From contig JANQOZ010000065.1 in assembly GCA_028285525.1 (NCBI GenBank), forward strand, positions 1-34,413: DNA of 34,413 bases, written 5' to 3'. The position numbers and the translations under genes were made by a program. Shown one piece after another: positions 17,175 through 25,758 of the stretch; positions within the stretch are counted from its first letter, which is position 1, and each line of letters begins with the position of its first letter. The notes below the pieces were generated by a model. It saw only the letters and a list, made by a program, of their open reading frames with translations, was not told where the DNA came from and searched no databases. Origin of the DNA: Lysobacterales bacterium (GTDB taxonomy: Bacteria > Pseudomonadota > Gammaproteobacteria > Xanthomonadales > SZUA-38).

Positions 17175-17223
17175 CAGGCGTAGGGCCAGGCCAGGACAAT
17201 GGCGCCTGGATTCCCAACGCCTG
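17175..17223 (+). promoter_or_regulatory. Leader hairpin directly before the decarboxylase start
   Basis: Nested complementary arms: CAGGCGT (17175-17181) with ACGCCTG (17217-17223), GGG (17183-17185) with CCC (17213-17215), and CCAGGC (17186-17191) with GCCTGG (17204-17209), closing a 12-base loop. The structure ends six bases before the ATG at 17230 and begins 11 bases after the small ORF stop. No U-tract follows, so it is not an intrinsic terminator. It could instead control access of ribosomes to the start, which has no clear Shine-Dalgarno. Confidence 0.4.
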
Positions 17224-17229
17224 CTCGCC

Positions 17230-18717
17230 ATGGAAGACGCAAACCAACCGGCCTTATCCGGGCTCGAGGGCCTGAGCGCTGACGAGCTCCGTCAGCTGGG
17301 CTATCGAGTGATCGACATGATCGTCGATCACCGCAGCAATCTCCGCGACAAGCCCGTGCATCGCCAGCGGTCCCGAAAGTCGCTCGACGCCACCCTGCCC
17401 CAGGCACTGCCGCGCCAGGGCACCCATCCGGACGCGGTGCTCGACCTGGTGGCGAGCGACGTCCTTACGTCCATCGCCCACACCGACCATCCACGATTTT
17501 TTGGCTACATCCCGAGTCCCGGTAACTACGTCAGCGTGCTCGCCGACTCGCTCGTGTCGGGGTTCAACATTTTTGCCGGCCACTGGATTGCCGGCTCGTC
17601 AGCCGGCGCCGTGGAGGCGACGACGCTCAAGTGGCTGGCCGAGATCATGGGCTTCCCCGCCAGCGCCGGCGGGGTGTTCCTGAGCGGCGGCTCCATGGCG
17701 AACCTGAGCGCAATCCATGCGGCGCGAAGCAGCGTCATCGAACCCGGCGCCGGGCACGACAGCAGACTCACCCTCTACGCCACCGGCCAGGCGCACTCGT
17801 CGATCAGCAAGGCCTGTCAGATTCTGGGATTTTCCGTCGACCAGCAGCGGTCAATACCGGTGCTGCCGGATCAGACCATGGACTGCGACGCCCTGGAAAT
17901 CGCTATCGCCGAGGACGTCACGGCGGGTCGGCGGCCGCTGCTGGTAGCGGCCACGGCCGGCACGACCAACACGGGTGCGGTGGATTCCCTGAGGCGTATC
18001 CGGCAGATCTGCGATCGCCACCAGGCCTGGATGCATGTCGACGGCGCGTACGGTGCGGCGGGCCGAGTCTGCCCCGAGCTGCACAACACGCTGGACGGGA
18101 TCGAGCTGGCCGACTCGCTCACCCTCGACCCCCACAAATGGTGGTTTCAGCCGTTCGAAATCGGCTGCCTCCTGCTGCGGGATGGCAGCCTGCTACGAAA
18201 CGCGTTCACCGTGCAGGCGGAGTACCTGCGGGAGTCGCACGCGGCTGCCAACACGGGTCCCGGCGACCCCAGCCGGACGCTCGAAGGCGAAATCAACTTC
18301 TATGAGTATGGGCCGCAGCTCACGCGTTCGTTCCGCGCCCTCAAGCTCTGGATGTTTATGCTCACGCAGGGCGTCGACCACATCGGCGAGATGATCCTCC
18401 AGGGGGTCAAGGCAGCCGAGAAGGCCGAGCAGCTCATCAAAGCGTCGCCCAGCTTCAGCATCGTGACGCCGGCCAACCTCGGTATCGTGACCTTCGCTCC
18501 CAGCAACCCGGCGCTGCGAGGAAAATCCTCGATCCACCGCGCGGTGAAGGCGCTGCTGGCGGACGGCCATGCGCTGATCATGACCACCGAGCTTCAGGAC
18601 CAGACCGTGTTTCGATTCTGCCCGATTCACCCCGATACGACGCTCAACGATATGCGCAGCAGCCTGGACCGCCTCGCCCACTACCTCGATCGCCAGGAGT
18701 CATCGGACGACGCCTGA
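17230..18717 (+). CDS. Group II PLP-dependent amino acid decarboxylase (aromatic type)
   Basis: A 495-residue pyridoxal-phosphate enzyme of the aromatic-L-amino-acid decarboxylase family. HPRFFGYIPSPGNYVSVLAD, FLSGGSMANLSA, HVDGAYGAAG (D271, PLP pyridine nitrogen) and DPHKWWFQPFEIG (K303, Schiff-base lysine) are all in place. Relatives decarboxylate tyrosine, tryptophan, DOPA, or in bacteria also glutamate, diaminobutyrate or histidine; substrate is not assignable by eye. No signal peptide, so it is cytoplasmic. The ATG at 17230 lacks a clear ribosome binding site and is preceded by a hairpin. The upstream Fur box suggests expression in low iron, which would fit amine production for a siderophore, but no siderophore synthetase lies in the window. 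It is convergent with the S9 peptidase gene 20 bases away. Confidence 0.9.
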   Translation: MEDANQPALSGLEGLSADELRQLGYRVIDMIVDHRSNLRDKPVHRQRSRKSLDATLPQALPRQGTHPDAVLDLVASDVLTSIAHTDHPRFFGYIPSPGNYVSVLADSLVSGFNIFAGHWIAGSSAGAVEATTLKWLAEIMGFPASAGGVFLSGGSMANLSAIHAARSSVIEPGAGHDSRLTLYATGQAHSSISKACQILGFSVDQQRSIPVLPDQTMDCDALEIAIAEDVTAGRRPLLVAATAGTTNTGAVDSLRRIRQICDRHQAWMHVDGAYGAAGRVCPELHNTLDGIELADSLTLDPHKWWFQPFEIGCLLLRDGSLLRNAFTVQAEYLRESHAAANTGPGDPSRTLEGEINFYEYGPQLTRSFRALKLWMFMLTQGVDHIGEMILQGVKAAEKAEQLIKASPSFSIVTPANLGIVTFAPSNPALRGKSSIHRAVKALLADGHALIMTTELQDQTVFRFCPIHPDTTLNDMRSSLDRLAHYLDRQESSDDA

Positions 18718-18737
18718 AAGGTCTCCGCTTCCTGCCG

Positions 18738-20816
18738 CTAACGCTTTCCGCTCGAGAGATAGCGGTGCAGCCATTCGTTGACCGAGTCGTGCCACTGAAT
18801 CGAGTTATTGGGTTTCAGCACCCAGTGGTTTTCATCCGGAAAATATAAGAACCGGCTGGGAACGCCCTGACGCTGGGCGGCCGTGAAGGCGGCGATCCCC
18901 TGGGTGACCGGCACGCGATAGTCCAACTCGCCGTGGATCACCAGCATCGGCGTCTGCCACCGATCGACAAAATTCAGCGGGTTGAAGGTCTCGTAGTTTT
19001 CCGCCACGGCATACTGCGGTCCACCGTTTTCCCACTCGGGAAACCACAGCTCCTCGGTGGCGTAGTACATCATGCGGGTGTCGAACACGCCGTCGTGGTT
19101 CACCAGGCAGCGGAAGCGATCGGGCCAGTTGCCGGCGATCCAGTTCACCATGTAGCCACCGTAGGATGCGCCGAGGGCGCAGACCTTGTCGCCATCCAGA
19201 AAGTCAAAGCGTTCCAGCGCGGCGGCGAGCCCGAGCTTCAGGTCCGTCAACGGCGCGCCACCCCAATCACCGCTGATGCTGTCGGTAAAGGCCTGGCCGT
19301 AGCCGGTAGACCCGTGAAAATCGATGAACACCGCGGCCAACCCCTGGCCGGCGTAGGTTTGCGGATTCCAGCGATAGTGGAAATGATTGCCGAAGCTGCC
19401 CTGCGGACCACCGTGAATCAGAAACGCCACGGGATAGCGTTCGCCGCGGCGGTAGCCAGCCGGCTTCACGACCCAACCGTAGACCGTTTCGTCGCCAGCG
19501 CCGGCGAAGCTGAACTGCTCGTAGTCGCCCAGCTCAACGTCGGCGAGCTGCGGCTGCGAAAGCCGGGTCAGCTGGCTGGGTTTCGCTGCGCCGTTCTTGA
19601 GCGCATAGATTTCGCTGGGGGAGCCAAGGCTGTCGCTGGCGAAGACGGTCACGCCCGGACCTGCGTCAACGGCGCTGACGTAGCCGGGACCGGTCAGTTT
19701 GACCGTGTCCCCGCTGGCGAGATCGATCCGCCATAGTGTTTTGTTGCCAACGTCGGTCGCGTTCGCCAGGAGCGAGCTGCCGTCGGCCGAAAAGGTCAGC
19801 GAAGACGGCGACCGGTCCCAGGCCGGAGCCAGCTCGCGGGTTTTGCCGCTGGCCAGATCCCGGATCATGACATGGAGACGATCCGCCTCGAAGCCGGGTC
19901 GTTTCATCGCCAGATAGGCCATTGACCCTCCGTCCGGACTCAGCACCGGCTGCGTGTCCCATGCGAGATTGTCCTCGGTGAGGTTGCGCGTCCGGCCGTC
20001 GCCGTTCATCGGCGCGCTGTAGATATCAAAATTGGTGGAGGTCGGCTCTTTGGCGTCTCGAAGCCTCGCGGCGAAGTACAGCGTCGCGCCGTCGGCGGAC
20101 ACCGTGTACTCCTCGCTGCCGCCCCAGATTCGGGAGGGTACGTCCGCGTCGACCGCGCCGGTCAGCAGGACCGGCTCCGCGTCGTCGGCAACGCCGTCAC
20201 TGAGGTTCAGGGCAAACAGTTGGGAACGTTTGTCGCTCAGCCAGTGATCCCAGTGGCGCATGAACAGCTGGTCATAAGCAAGGCCGCTGGTGGGTGCCGC
20301 GTCGCTTTCCGCGTCGCGCTCGACGGTGCAGGCGAGCGTTTCACAGTCGAGGTAGACCTCGGTGGACACCACAAGCTTCCCGTCATCGGCAGCCAGCCGA
20401 AAGGTGCCGACATCCAGCGGCAGGTCCGTCACGGGCTGCGCCTCGCCGCCGCCGACGGCGATCCGCCAGACCTGTGACGAGCCACCGCGCGAGGACAGGA
20501 AATACACGTAGCGCCCGTCCTTCGACCAGACCGGGCTGGTGTCCGCCGCTTCGTGAGAGGTCAGCTGTCGGGTCTCCTCACGATCGGTCCGGGCGAGCCA
20601 GAGATCGTAGCGGCCCTTATCCGCGTCCATGTCGGTGCTGCGCAGCGCGAACACGACATGGCTCGCATCCGGAGACAGCTGGGGCGCACCCACGCGCTTG
20701 AGCCGGACCAGATGCTGCACCGAGAACGGTTCAGCCGCCGCCAGCAGCGGCTGCGCGAGCAGAGTCAGCGCCACTAGCGCCACCCAACCTTGTCTTTGCG
20801 TGGGAAGACTTTTCAC
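18738..20816 (-). CDS. Exported S9 family (prolyl oligopeptidase-type) peptidase
   Basis: A 692-residue secreted serine peptidase. The signal peptide is at residues 1-27 (ALVALTLLAQPLLAAAE). A beta-propeller with WD-like repeats (APQLSPDASHVVF, SPVWSKDGRYVYFLSS, LSPDGGSMAYLA) fills about residues 30-430, and the alpha/beta-hydrolase domain carries the triad S551 (GASYGGYM), D632 (HGELDYRVP) and H664 (DENHWV). The architecture is that of dipeptidyl-peptidase 5/acylaminoacyl-peptidase-like S9C enzymes that release dipeptides in the periplasm. I chose GTG at 20816, with AGAGGTGA eight bases upstream; a GTG at 20828 is four codons earlier but its SD abuts it. It follows glgX by 120 bases on the same strand, probably with its own promoter. 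Confidence 0.9.
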   Translation of the reverse strand: MKSLPTQRQGWVALVALTLLAQPLLAAAEPFSVQHLVRLKRVGAPQLSPDASHVVFALRSTDMDADKGRYDLWLARTDREETRQLTSHEAADTSPVWSKDGRYVYFLSSRGGSSQVWRIAVGGGEAQPVTDLPLDVGTFRLAADDGKLVVSTEVYLDCETLACTVERDAESDAAPTSGLAYDQLFMRHWDHWLSDKRSQLFALNLSDGVADDAEPVLLTGAVDADVPSRIWGGSEEYTVSADGATLYFAARLRDAKEPTSTNFDIYSAPMNGDGRTRNLTEDNLAWDTQPVLSPDGGSMAYLAMKRPGFEADRLHVMIRDLASGKTRELAPAWDRSPSSLTFSADGSSLLANATDVGNKTLWRIDLASGDTVKLTGPGYVSAVDAGPGVTVFASDSLGSPSEIYALKNGAAKPSQLTRLSQPQLADVELGDYEQFSFAGAGDETVYGWVVKPAGYRRGERYPVAFLIHGGPQGSFGNHFHYRWNPQTYAGQGLAAVFIDFHGSTGYGQAFTDSISGDWGGAPLTDLKLGLAAALERFDFLDGDKVCALGASYGGYMVNWIAGNWPDRFRCLVNHDGVFDTRMMYYATEELWFPEWENGGPQYAVAENYETFNPLNFVDRWQTPMLVIHGELDYRVPVTQGIAAFTAAQRQGVPSRFLYFPDENHWVLKPNNSIQWHDSVNEWLHRYLSSGKR

Positions 20817-20936
20817 TTGACCTGTCACCTCTCAAATCCAGGATTCATTCACCGGGCGTGCCTGTATATGGATCGACCGGGGTCTTAGGGCCGCATTACG
20901 CGACAGCCGCCGCCGGGCGTCAACTGCCGAGCAGCA

Positions 20937-22982
20937 TTAGCCCGATGCTGGGTCTATCGTCAGACAGCAGACGACCTCGCCATCCACCTGCCAACCGCCG
21001 CCGCCGTCGAGCGGCGTGCAGTCTGCGCTGGCCCAGCGCAGACGCCACGGGCCTTGCCCCTGCACCAAGGGCAACACAAAACGCTGCGCCCGCGGCTGCG
21101 CGTTGATGATCAACGCCATGGCGTCAGTTAGCCGTCCGGCATCATTCGCCCTTCCCCGCAGCCAGCTGAAGGCTCGCAGACCGTGCCAGTCGTCGGCGGC
21201 CAGCACGTAACCGTCAGGGCTGAGCCAGCGGATCAGCTCGGGTTCGTGGCGATACTCGGCGTCCTTGAGCGGCGCCAGCTGTCGGCGCAGGTGAATCAGT
21301 TCTCGCACGGCCTCGAGAAACGATGGATCGCATTCCCCGATCTCCCAGTTCACCCATCCAATCGCATTGTCCTGGGCGTAAGCGTTGTTGTTGCCCTGCT
21401 GCGAGTTGCCGAGCTCATCTCCAGCCAGCAGCATGGGAACGCCTTGGGCCAGCAGCGTTGTCGCCAGCAGGTTCAGCCGCCGGCGACGCCGGGGCTCCGC
21501 GAGCTCGTCAGCCGGACCCTCAACCCCGAAGTTGTCGCTGAGGTTGTGCTGATGCCCATCCCGGTTGTGTTCGCCGTTCGCCTCGTTGTGCCGCTGCTGG
21601 TACATCGTGAGGTCGGCCAGCGTATATCCGTCGTGGCTCGTGACGTAGTTGATGCTGGCGTGGGCTCCGCGGCCGCTCGCCTCAAACAGATCGGCCGACC
21701 CGTGGAGACGCCGGGCAAGCTCTGCCGCCGTGTCCTGATCTCCTCGCCAGAAGCCTCGCAACGTGTCGCGAAAACGGTCGTTCCACTCGCGAAACGGCGG
21801 CGGAAACCCGCCGAGCTGGTACCCGCCCGGACCGACGTCCCACGGCTCGGCGATCAGCTTCTGGCGGCTCAGCACCGGGTCGGACGTGATGGCTGCCAGC
21901 AGCGGATGGTCGGGCCGGAAGCCGCCGGTGTCCCGCCCGAGCGTTGCGGCCAGATCGAAGCGAAATCCGTCGACGCCCATCACCTCGGTCCAGTAGCGCA
22001 GGCTGTCGAGGATCATAGTCCTAACGATCGGGTGATCAACGTTGAGCGTATTGCCGGTTCCCGTATCGTTGATGTAGTGGCCCGCGTTGCCCGGATGGGT
22101 CCGGTAGTAGGCCAGGTTATCGATACCCCGGAAGCTCAGCGTTGGTCCATCGGGTCCGCCTTCCGCCGTGTGGTTGTAAACCACGTCCAGGATGACCTCC
22201 AGACCGACGTCGTGCAGGGCATCGGTCATCGCTCGAAAAGCGCCTGGCCACTCCCTTCCGAGATAGCGGGGAGCCGGCGCAAAATAGTTGATGCTGCTGT
22301 AGCCCCAGTAGTTGGTCAGACCGAGCTGAAACAGGAAAGGCTCATCGAAGATCGCATGAACCGGCAGCAGCTCCACCGCCGTGATGCCCAGCGCCTTGAG
22401 GTACTCGAGCACCTGCCGGTTGCGCAGCCCGGCGACGAAGCCGCGTTCCGCGTCGCTGAGTTCGGGAAACGCCATCGTGAAGCCCCGCAGATGCATTTCG
22501 TAAACGACCGATTCTGACCACGGCGTTGCGGGCCGCTGGACGGCGGTGTTTTCCGGTGCCGGGGTAACGAGCGATTTCGGCACAAAAAACGCGCTGTCGA
22601 GATCACACCGCACGCCCGGTGACGATTGGGTTCTGAGTGACGGTGACCAGCCGGTCTCCTCGCTCAGGGCCCTGGCGTAGGGGTCGATCAGCAGCTTCGC
22701 GGGGTTACAGAACAGTCCGCGAGCCGGCTCAAACGGACCGTGAATACGGTAGCCGTAGGCCTGGCCCGGTCGCACGCCCGGCAGGTATCCATGCCAGCGA
22801 CCGTCAGCCGTACTGTGGAGCTTATGGGTTCGTAATAAGCCGCCCTTTGGGTCGAACAGGCAAAGCTCGACGGCGTCAGCGCAGCTGGAAAAAAGCGCAA
22901 AGTTGGTGCCGCTCGCGTCGGGCGTTGCGCCGAGCGGGGCGACGCTGCCGGATTCGATCTGGCTTGGCGACCGGTTAGCCAC
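20937..22982 (-). CDS. glgX: Glycogen debranching enzyme GlgX
   Basis: A 681-residue GH13 isoamylase/GlgX-type enzyme that cleaves alpha-1,6 branch points of limit-dextrin glycogen in the cytoplasm. An N-terminal CBM48-type domain (SGTNFALFSSCADAVELCLFD) is followed by the catalytic barrel with nucleophile D343 (GFRFDLAATLG), acid/base E379 (LIAEPWDVGPGGY) and D451 (TSHDGYTL). Other isoamylase marks are VVYNHTAEGG and the LLAGDELGNSQQGNNNAY stretch. The start is GTG at 22982, 18 bases after the glgB stop, with no strong ribosome binding site, so it probably depends on glgB translation. No glgA, glgC or glgP is in the window. Confidence 0.93.
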   Translation of the reverse strand: MANRSPSQIESGSVAPLGATPDASGTNFALFSSCADAVELCLFDPKGGLLRTHKLHSTADGRWHGYLPGVRPGQAYGYRIHGPFEPARGLFCNPAKLLIDPYARALSEETGWSPSLRTQSSPGVRCDLDSAFFVPKSLVTPAPENTAVQRPATPWSESVVYEMHLRGFTMAFPELSDAERGFVAGLRNRQVLEYLKALGITAVELLPVHAIFDEPFLFQLGLTNYWGYSSINYFAPAPRYLGREWPGAFRAMTDALHDVGLEVILDVVYNHTAEGGPDGPTLSFRGIDNLAYYRTHPGNAGHYINDTGTGNTLNVDHPIVRTMILDSLRYWTEVMGVDGFRFDLAATLGRDTGGFRPDHPLLAAITSDPVLSRQKLIAEPWDVGPGGYQLGGFPPPFREWNDRFRDTLRGFWRGDQDTAAELARRLHGSADLFEASGRGAHASINYVTSHDGYTLADLTMYQQRHNEANGEHNRDGHQHNLSDNFGVEGPADELAEPRRRRRLNLLATTLLAQGVPMLLAGDELGNSQQGNNNAYAQDNAIGWVNWEIGECDPSFLEAVRELIHLRRQLAPLKDAEYRHEPELIRWLSPDGYVLAADDWHGLRAFSWLRGRANDAGRLTDAMALIINAQPRAQRFVLPLVQGQGPWRLRWASADCTPLDGGGGWQVDGEVVCCLTIDPASG

Positions 22983-23000
22983 AGCTGCGCTTCGCTGCCA

Positions 23001-25184
23001 TCACCCGTGCTCGATGGGCGACGCCTGAAGCCAGATTCCCGCCAGGGGCGGCAGCGTCAGCTCCAGGCTGTGGTCGCAGGAATCCTGAGGTTGGGGCACC
23101 GACTCGAGCGGCGGGTTGTAGATGTTGCTACCGCCAAACCGATCGCAATCGCTGTTGAGGATCTCCCGGTATCTGCCGGCGATGGGGACGCCCAGTCGGT
23201 AGCGCTCCCTGACCACCGGCGTAAAGTTGACCACGCAAACCACGGGCTCGCCGGTTTCGCCCTGCCGCCACCAGGAGAGCACGCTGTGATCACGATCCTG
23301 CCAGTTGATCCAGCTGAAGCCGTCTGAGCTGACGTCACGCTGATGCAGCGCCGGCAGCTCTCGATAGTGTCGATTGAGCGCCTGGATGAGCGCTTGCACC
23401 CCCCGCGGCCCCGGCTGTTCCAGCCGCCGCCAGTCGATCTCATGATCATGGTTCCACTCGGCCGGCTGGGCCAGCTCGCTGCCCATAAACAGGAGCTTTT
23501 TGCCGGGGTGGGCATACATGAACATGAGGTACGCTCGCAGGTTGGCAAGCTGCTGCCATTCGTCTCCGGGCATGCGGCCGAGCAGCGAGCGCTTTCCGTG
23601 GACCACCTCGTCATGGGAGAGGGGCAGCACAAACTTTTCGTCGAAGGCGTAGACCAGACCAAAGGTCATGCGGTCGTGGTGGTGCGACCGATACAGCGAA
23701 TCTAATTCCATGTAGCTCAGCGTGTCGTTCATCCAGCCCATGTTCCACTTGGCGGTGAAACCCAAACCTCCCTCCGCAACCGGACGCGACACGCCGGGCC
23801 AGGCGGTCGATTCTTCCGCATGCGTCTGCGCACCACGACTGCGTACCGCCTCGTTGACGCGCTGCAGCAGCGCGACGGCCGCCAGATTCTCGTTGCCGCC
23901 GTGTTCGTTGGGCACCCACTGCCCCGGTTCTCGGGAGTAGTCGAGGTACAGCATCGACGCCACCGCGTCGACCCGCAGGGCGTCGATGTGAAACTGCTCC
24001 ACCCAGTAAAGTGCGCTGGCGATCAGGTAGTTCGCCACCTCCGTCCGGGTGTAGTTGAACACCAGCGTGCCCCAGTCAGCGTGCTCGCCCATTCGGGGAT
24101 CCGCGTACTCGTAGAGCGCGCTGCCGTCAAAGCGGCGAAGGCCGTGATCATCCCGGGGAAAATGGGCCGGCACCCAGTCCATGATCACGCCGAGACCCGC
24201 CTGGTGCAGGGTATCCACCAGCCGTCGAAAATCGTCCGGCGTGCCCCACCGAAACGTCGGGCTGAACAGGCCGATCGGCTGATAGCCCCAGGAGCCTTCA
24301 AACGGATGCTCGGTGACGGGCAGCAGCTCGACGTGCGTAAACCCGAGTTCTCTCACGTAGTCCGGAAGGACGTCAGCGAGCTCGAGATAGCTGTACGGCC
24401 GACCGTCCGGATGCCGTCGCCAGGAGCCGAGGTGAACCTCATAGATGCTCATCGGCTGATCGAGCGAGGTCTGCTGCGGGCGGTTCCTCAGCCAGTCGTG
24501 GTCCCGCCATCGGTAGCTGCTTCGATAGACCCGAGAGGCGTTGCCGGGAGGCCCCTCATGACTGGCCGCTAGCGGATCGCTTTTCAAGGGCAGCACCTTG
24601 CCGTCCGAGTCCAGCAGCTCATACTTGTACAGCTCGCCGTGACCGATGCCCGGAATAAAAATCTCCCAGACGCCGATGCCCAAGTGGCGTCGCATTACGT
24701 GCCGTCGGCCGTCCCAGAGATTGAAGTGACCCACCACGCTCACCCGCTGCGCGTTTGGTGCCCACACCGCAAAACGCGTGCCCATCGTGCGTTTCACGCT
24801 CATCAGCTGGGAACCCAGGACGTCGTAGAGACGCTCGTGAGTGCCTTCGGCAATCAGGTGTTGATCCATCTCGCCCAGGGTCGAAGGAAAGCTGTACGGA
24901 TCATCCATCGTGAAGCTGGCGCCCGAGTCGTCGGTGCAGCGCAGTCGATAGCGCCGCCGGCGCGGGGGCAGCGGCGCCTGAAAAACGCCGCCTGAGTGAA
25001 TCTTCTCCATCTCGGCCAGGAAGGTGCCGTCCAGACCCAGCAGCTCAACCGACGCGGACTGCGGCTGAAACGTTGTGACAACCCATTGACCGTCCTGCTG
25101 GTGTGGCCCGAGCACGGAAAACGGATCTCCATGCTGGCCGGCAACCAGCGACTGAAGCGCCGGATCTTCCTGATGGTTTCTCAA
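23001..25184 (-). CDS. glgB: 1,4-alpha-glucan branching enzyme GlgB
   Basis: A 727-residue enzyme, practically the same length as E. coli GlgB (728). It moves alpha-1,4 chains to make alpha-1,6 branches in glycogen. The N-terminal branching-enzyme domain starts with AGQHGDPFSVLGPH, the CBM48 domain has GTRFAVWAPNAQRVSVVGHFN, and the GH13 catalytic residues are D406 (LRVDAVASMLYLD), E458 (HAEESTAWP) and D525 (LSHDEVVHGK), matching the E. coli positions almost exactly. That agreement supports the TTG start at 25184 even though no ribosome binding site is seen. It lies 109 bases downstream of the ECF sigma gene and is followed by glgX. Confidence 0.95.
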   Translation of the reverse strand: MRNHQEDPALQSLVAGQHGDPFSVLGPHQQDGQWVVTTFQPQSASVELLGLDGTFLAEMEKIHSGGVFQAPLPPRRRRYRLRCTDDSGASFTMDDPYSFPSTLGEMDQHLIAEGTHERLYDVLGSQLMSVKRTMGTRFAVWAPNAQRVSVVGHFNLWDGRRHVMRRHLGIGVWEIFIPGIGHGELYKYELLDSDGKVLPLKSDPLAASHEGPPGNASRVYRSSYRWRDHDWLRNRPQQTSLDQPMSIYEVHLGSWRRHPDGRPYSYLELADVLPDYVRELGFTHVELLPVTEHPFEGSWGYQPIGLFSPTFRWGTPDDFRRLVDTLHQAGLGVIMDWVPAHFPRDDHGLRRFDGSALYEYADPRMGEHADWGTLVFNYTRTEVANYLIASALYWVEQFHIDALRVDAVASMLYLDYSREPGQWVPNEHGGNENLAAVALLQRVNEAVRSRGAQTHAEESTAWPGVSRPVAEGGLGFTAKWNMGWMNDTLSYMELDSLYRSHHHDRMTFGLVYAFDEKFVLPLSHDEVVHGKRSLLGRMPGDEWQQLANLRAYLMFMYAHPGKKLLFMGSELAQPAEWNHDHEIDWRRLEQPGPRGVQALIQALNRHYRELPALHQRDVSSDGFSWINWQDRDHSVLSWWRQGETGEPVVCVVNFTPVVRERYRLGVPIAGRYREILNSDCDRFGGSNIYNPPLESVPQPQDSCDHSLELTLPPLAGIWLQASPIEHG

Positions 25185-25293
25185 TGTGTCGTATCGATAG
25201 CCCCTTACGCTGCGCAGTGTCGCCCGCCAGCGCCCGCTTGACCAGTCCAGCAGCCTGGCCTCATGACTCGCCTCGGGCCGGGCGGCTTGCCGA

Positions 25294-25758
25294 TCAACGC
25301 GCCAGCAGTTCCGTCAGCCGCTTGCGGGCGGCGAACAGCCGGCTGGCAACCGTGCCTTCAGGGATGCCGAGCAGCTCAGCGGCTTCGCCGTGTGACAGGC
25401 CCTCCACCGACACCAGCCCGATGATCATGCGCGACGTTACGGGCAGTCGCTGCAGCGCATTAACCAGATCGATCGGTATCGGCGCATCGGCCCGACCCTC
25501 GTCCAGCGTGGGTTCTCTAACTTCGCCGCGGCGCGCGAGCCACCGGGCGGCGACCCGCAGCGTGATCCGGTAGAGCCAGGTGCTGAGGCGCGCGTCGCCG
25601 CGGAAAGACTTCAGGCCCCGAAACACGGCGAGAAACGTCTCCTGGCAGATGTCCTCGGCATCCGCCGGGTTACCCGCCATGCTGAGCGCCACGCGATAGA
25701 CCTGGGTGTAGTGATCTCGGAATACCTGATCCGGATCGAGCGGCCCACTAACGGCCAT
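25294..25758 (-). CDS. ECF-family RNA polymerase sigma factor
   Basis: A 154-residue extracytoplasmic-function sigma factor. Region 2 (about residues 5-70) has FRDHYTQVYRVALSMAGNPADAEDICQETFLAV and STWLYRITLRVAARW; region 4 (about 95-150) has LQRLPVTSRMIIGLVSVEGLSHGEAAELLGIPEGTVASRLF. Regions 1.1 and 3 are absent, as is normal for ECF factors. I chose ATG at 25758; a TTG two codons upstream is possible. The start lies 11 bases inside the upstream membrane-protein gene, so the pair is translationally coupled, with the membrane protein encoded first. What it controls is unknown; glgB begins 109 bases downstream. Confidence 0.9.
   Translation of the reverse strand: MAVSGPLDPDQVFRDHYTQVYRVALSMAGNPADAEDICQETFLAVFRGLKSFRGDARLSTWLYRITLRVAARWLARRGEVREPTLDEGRADAPIPIDLVNALQRLPVTSRMIIGLVSVEGLSHGEAAELLGIPEGTVASRLFAARKRLTELLAR

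Noticed and set aside
21183..22517. 444-codon open frame on the + strand opposite glgX
   Set aside because: No family similarity, while the minus strand encodes all GlgX catalytic residues.
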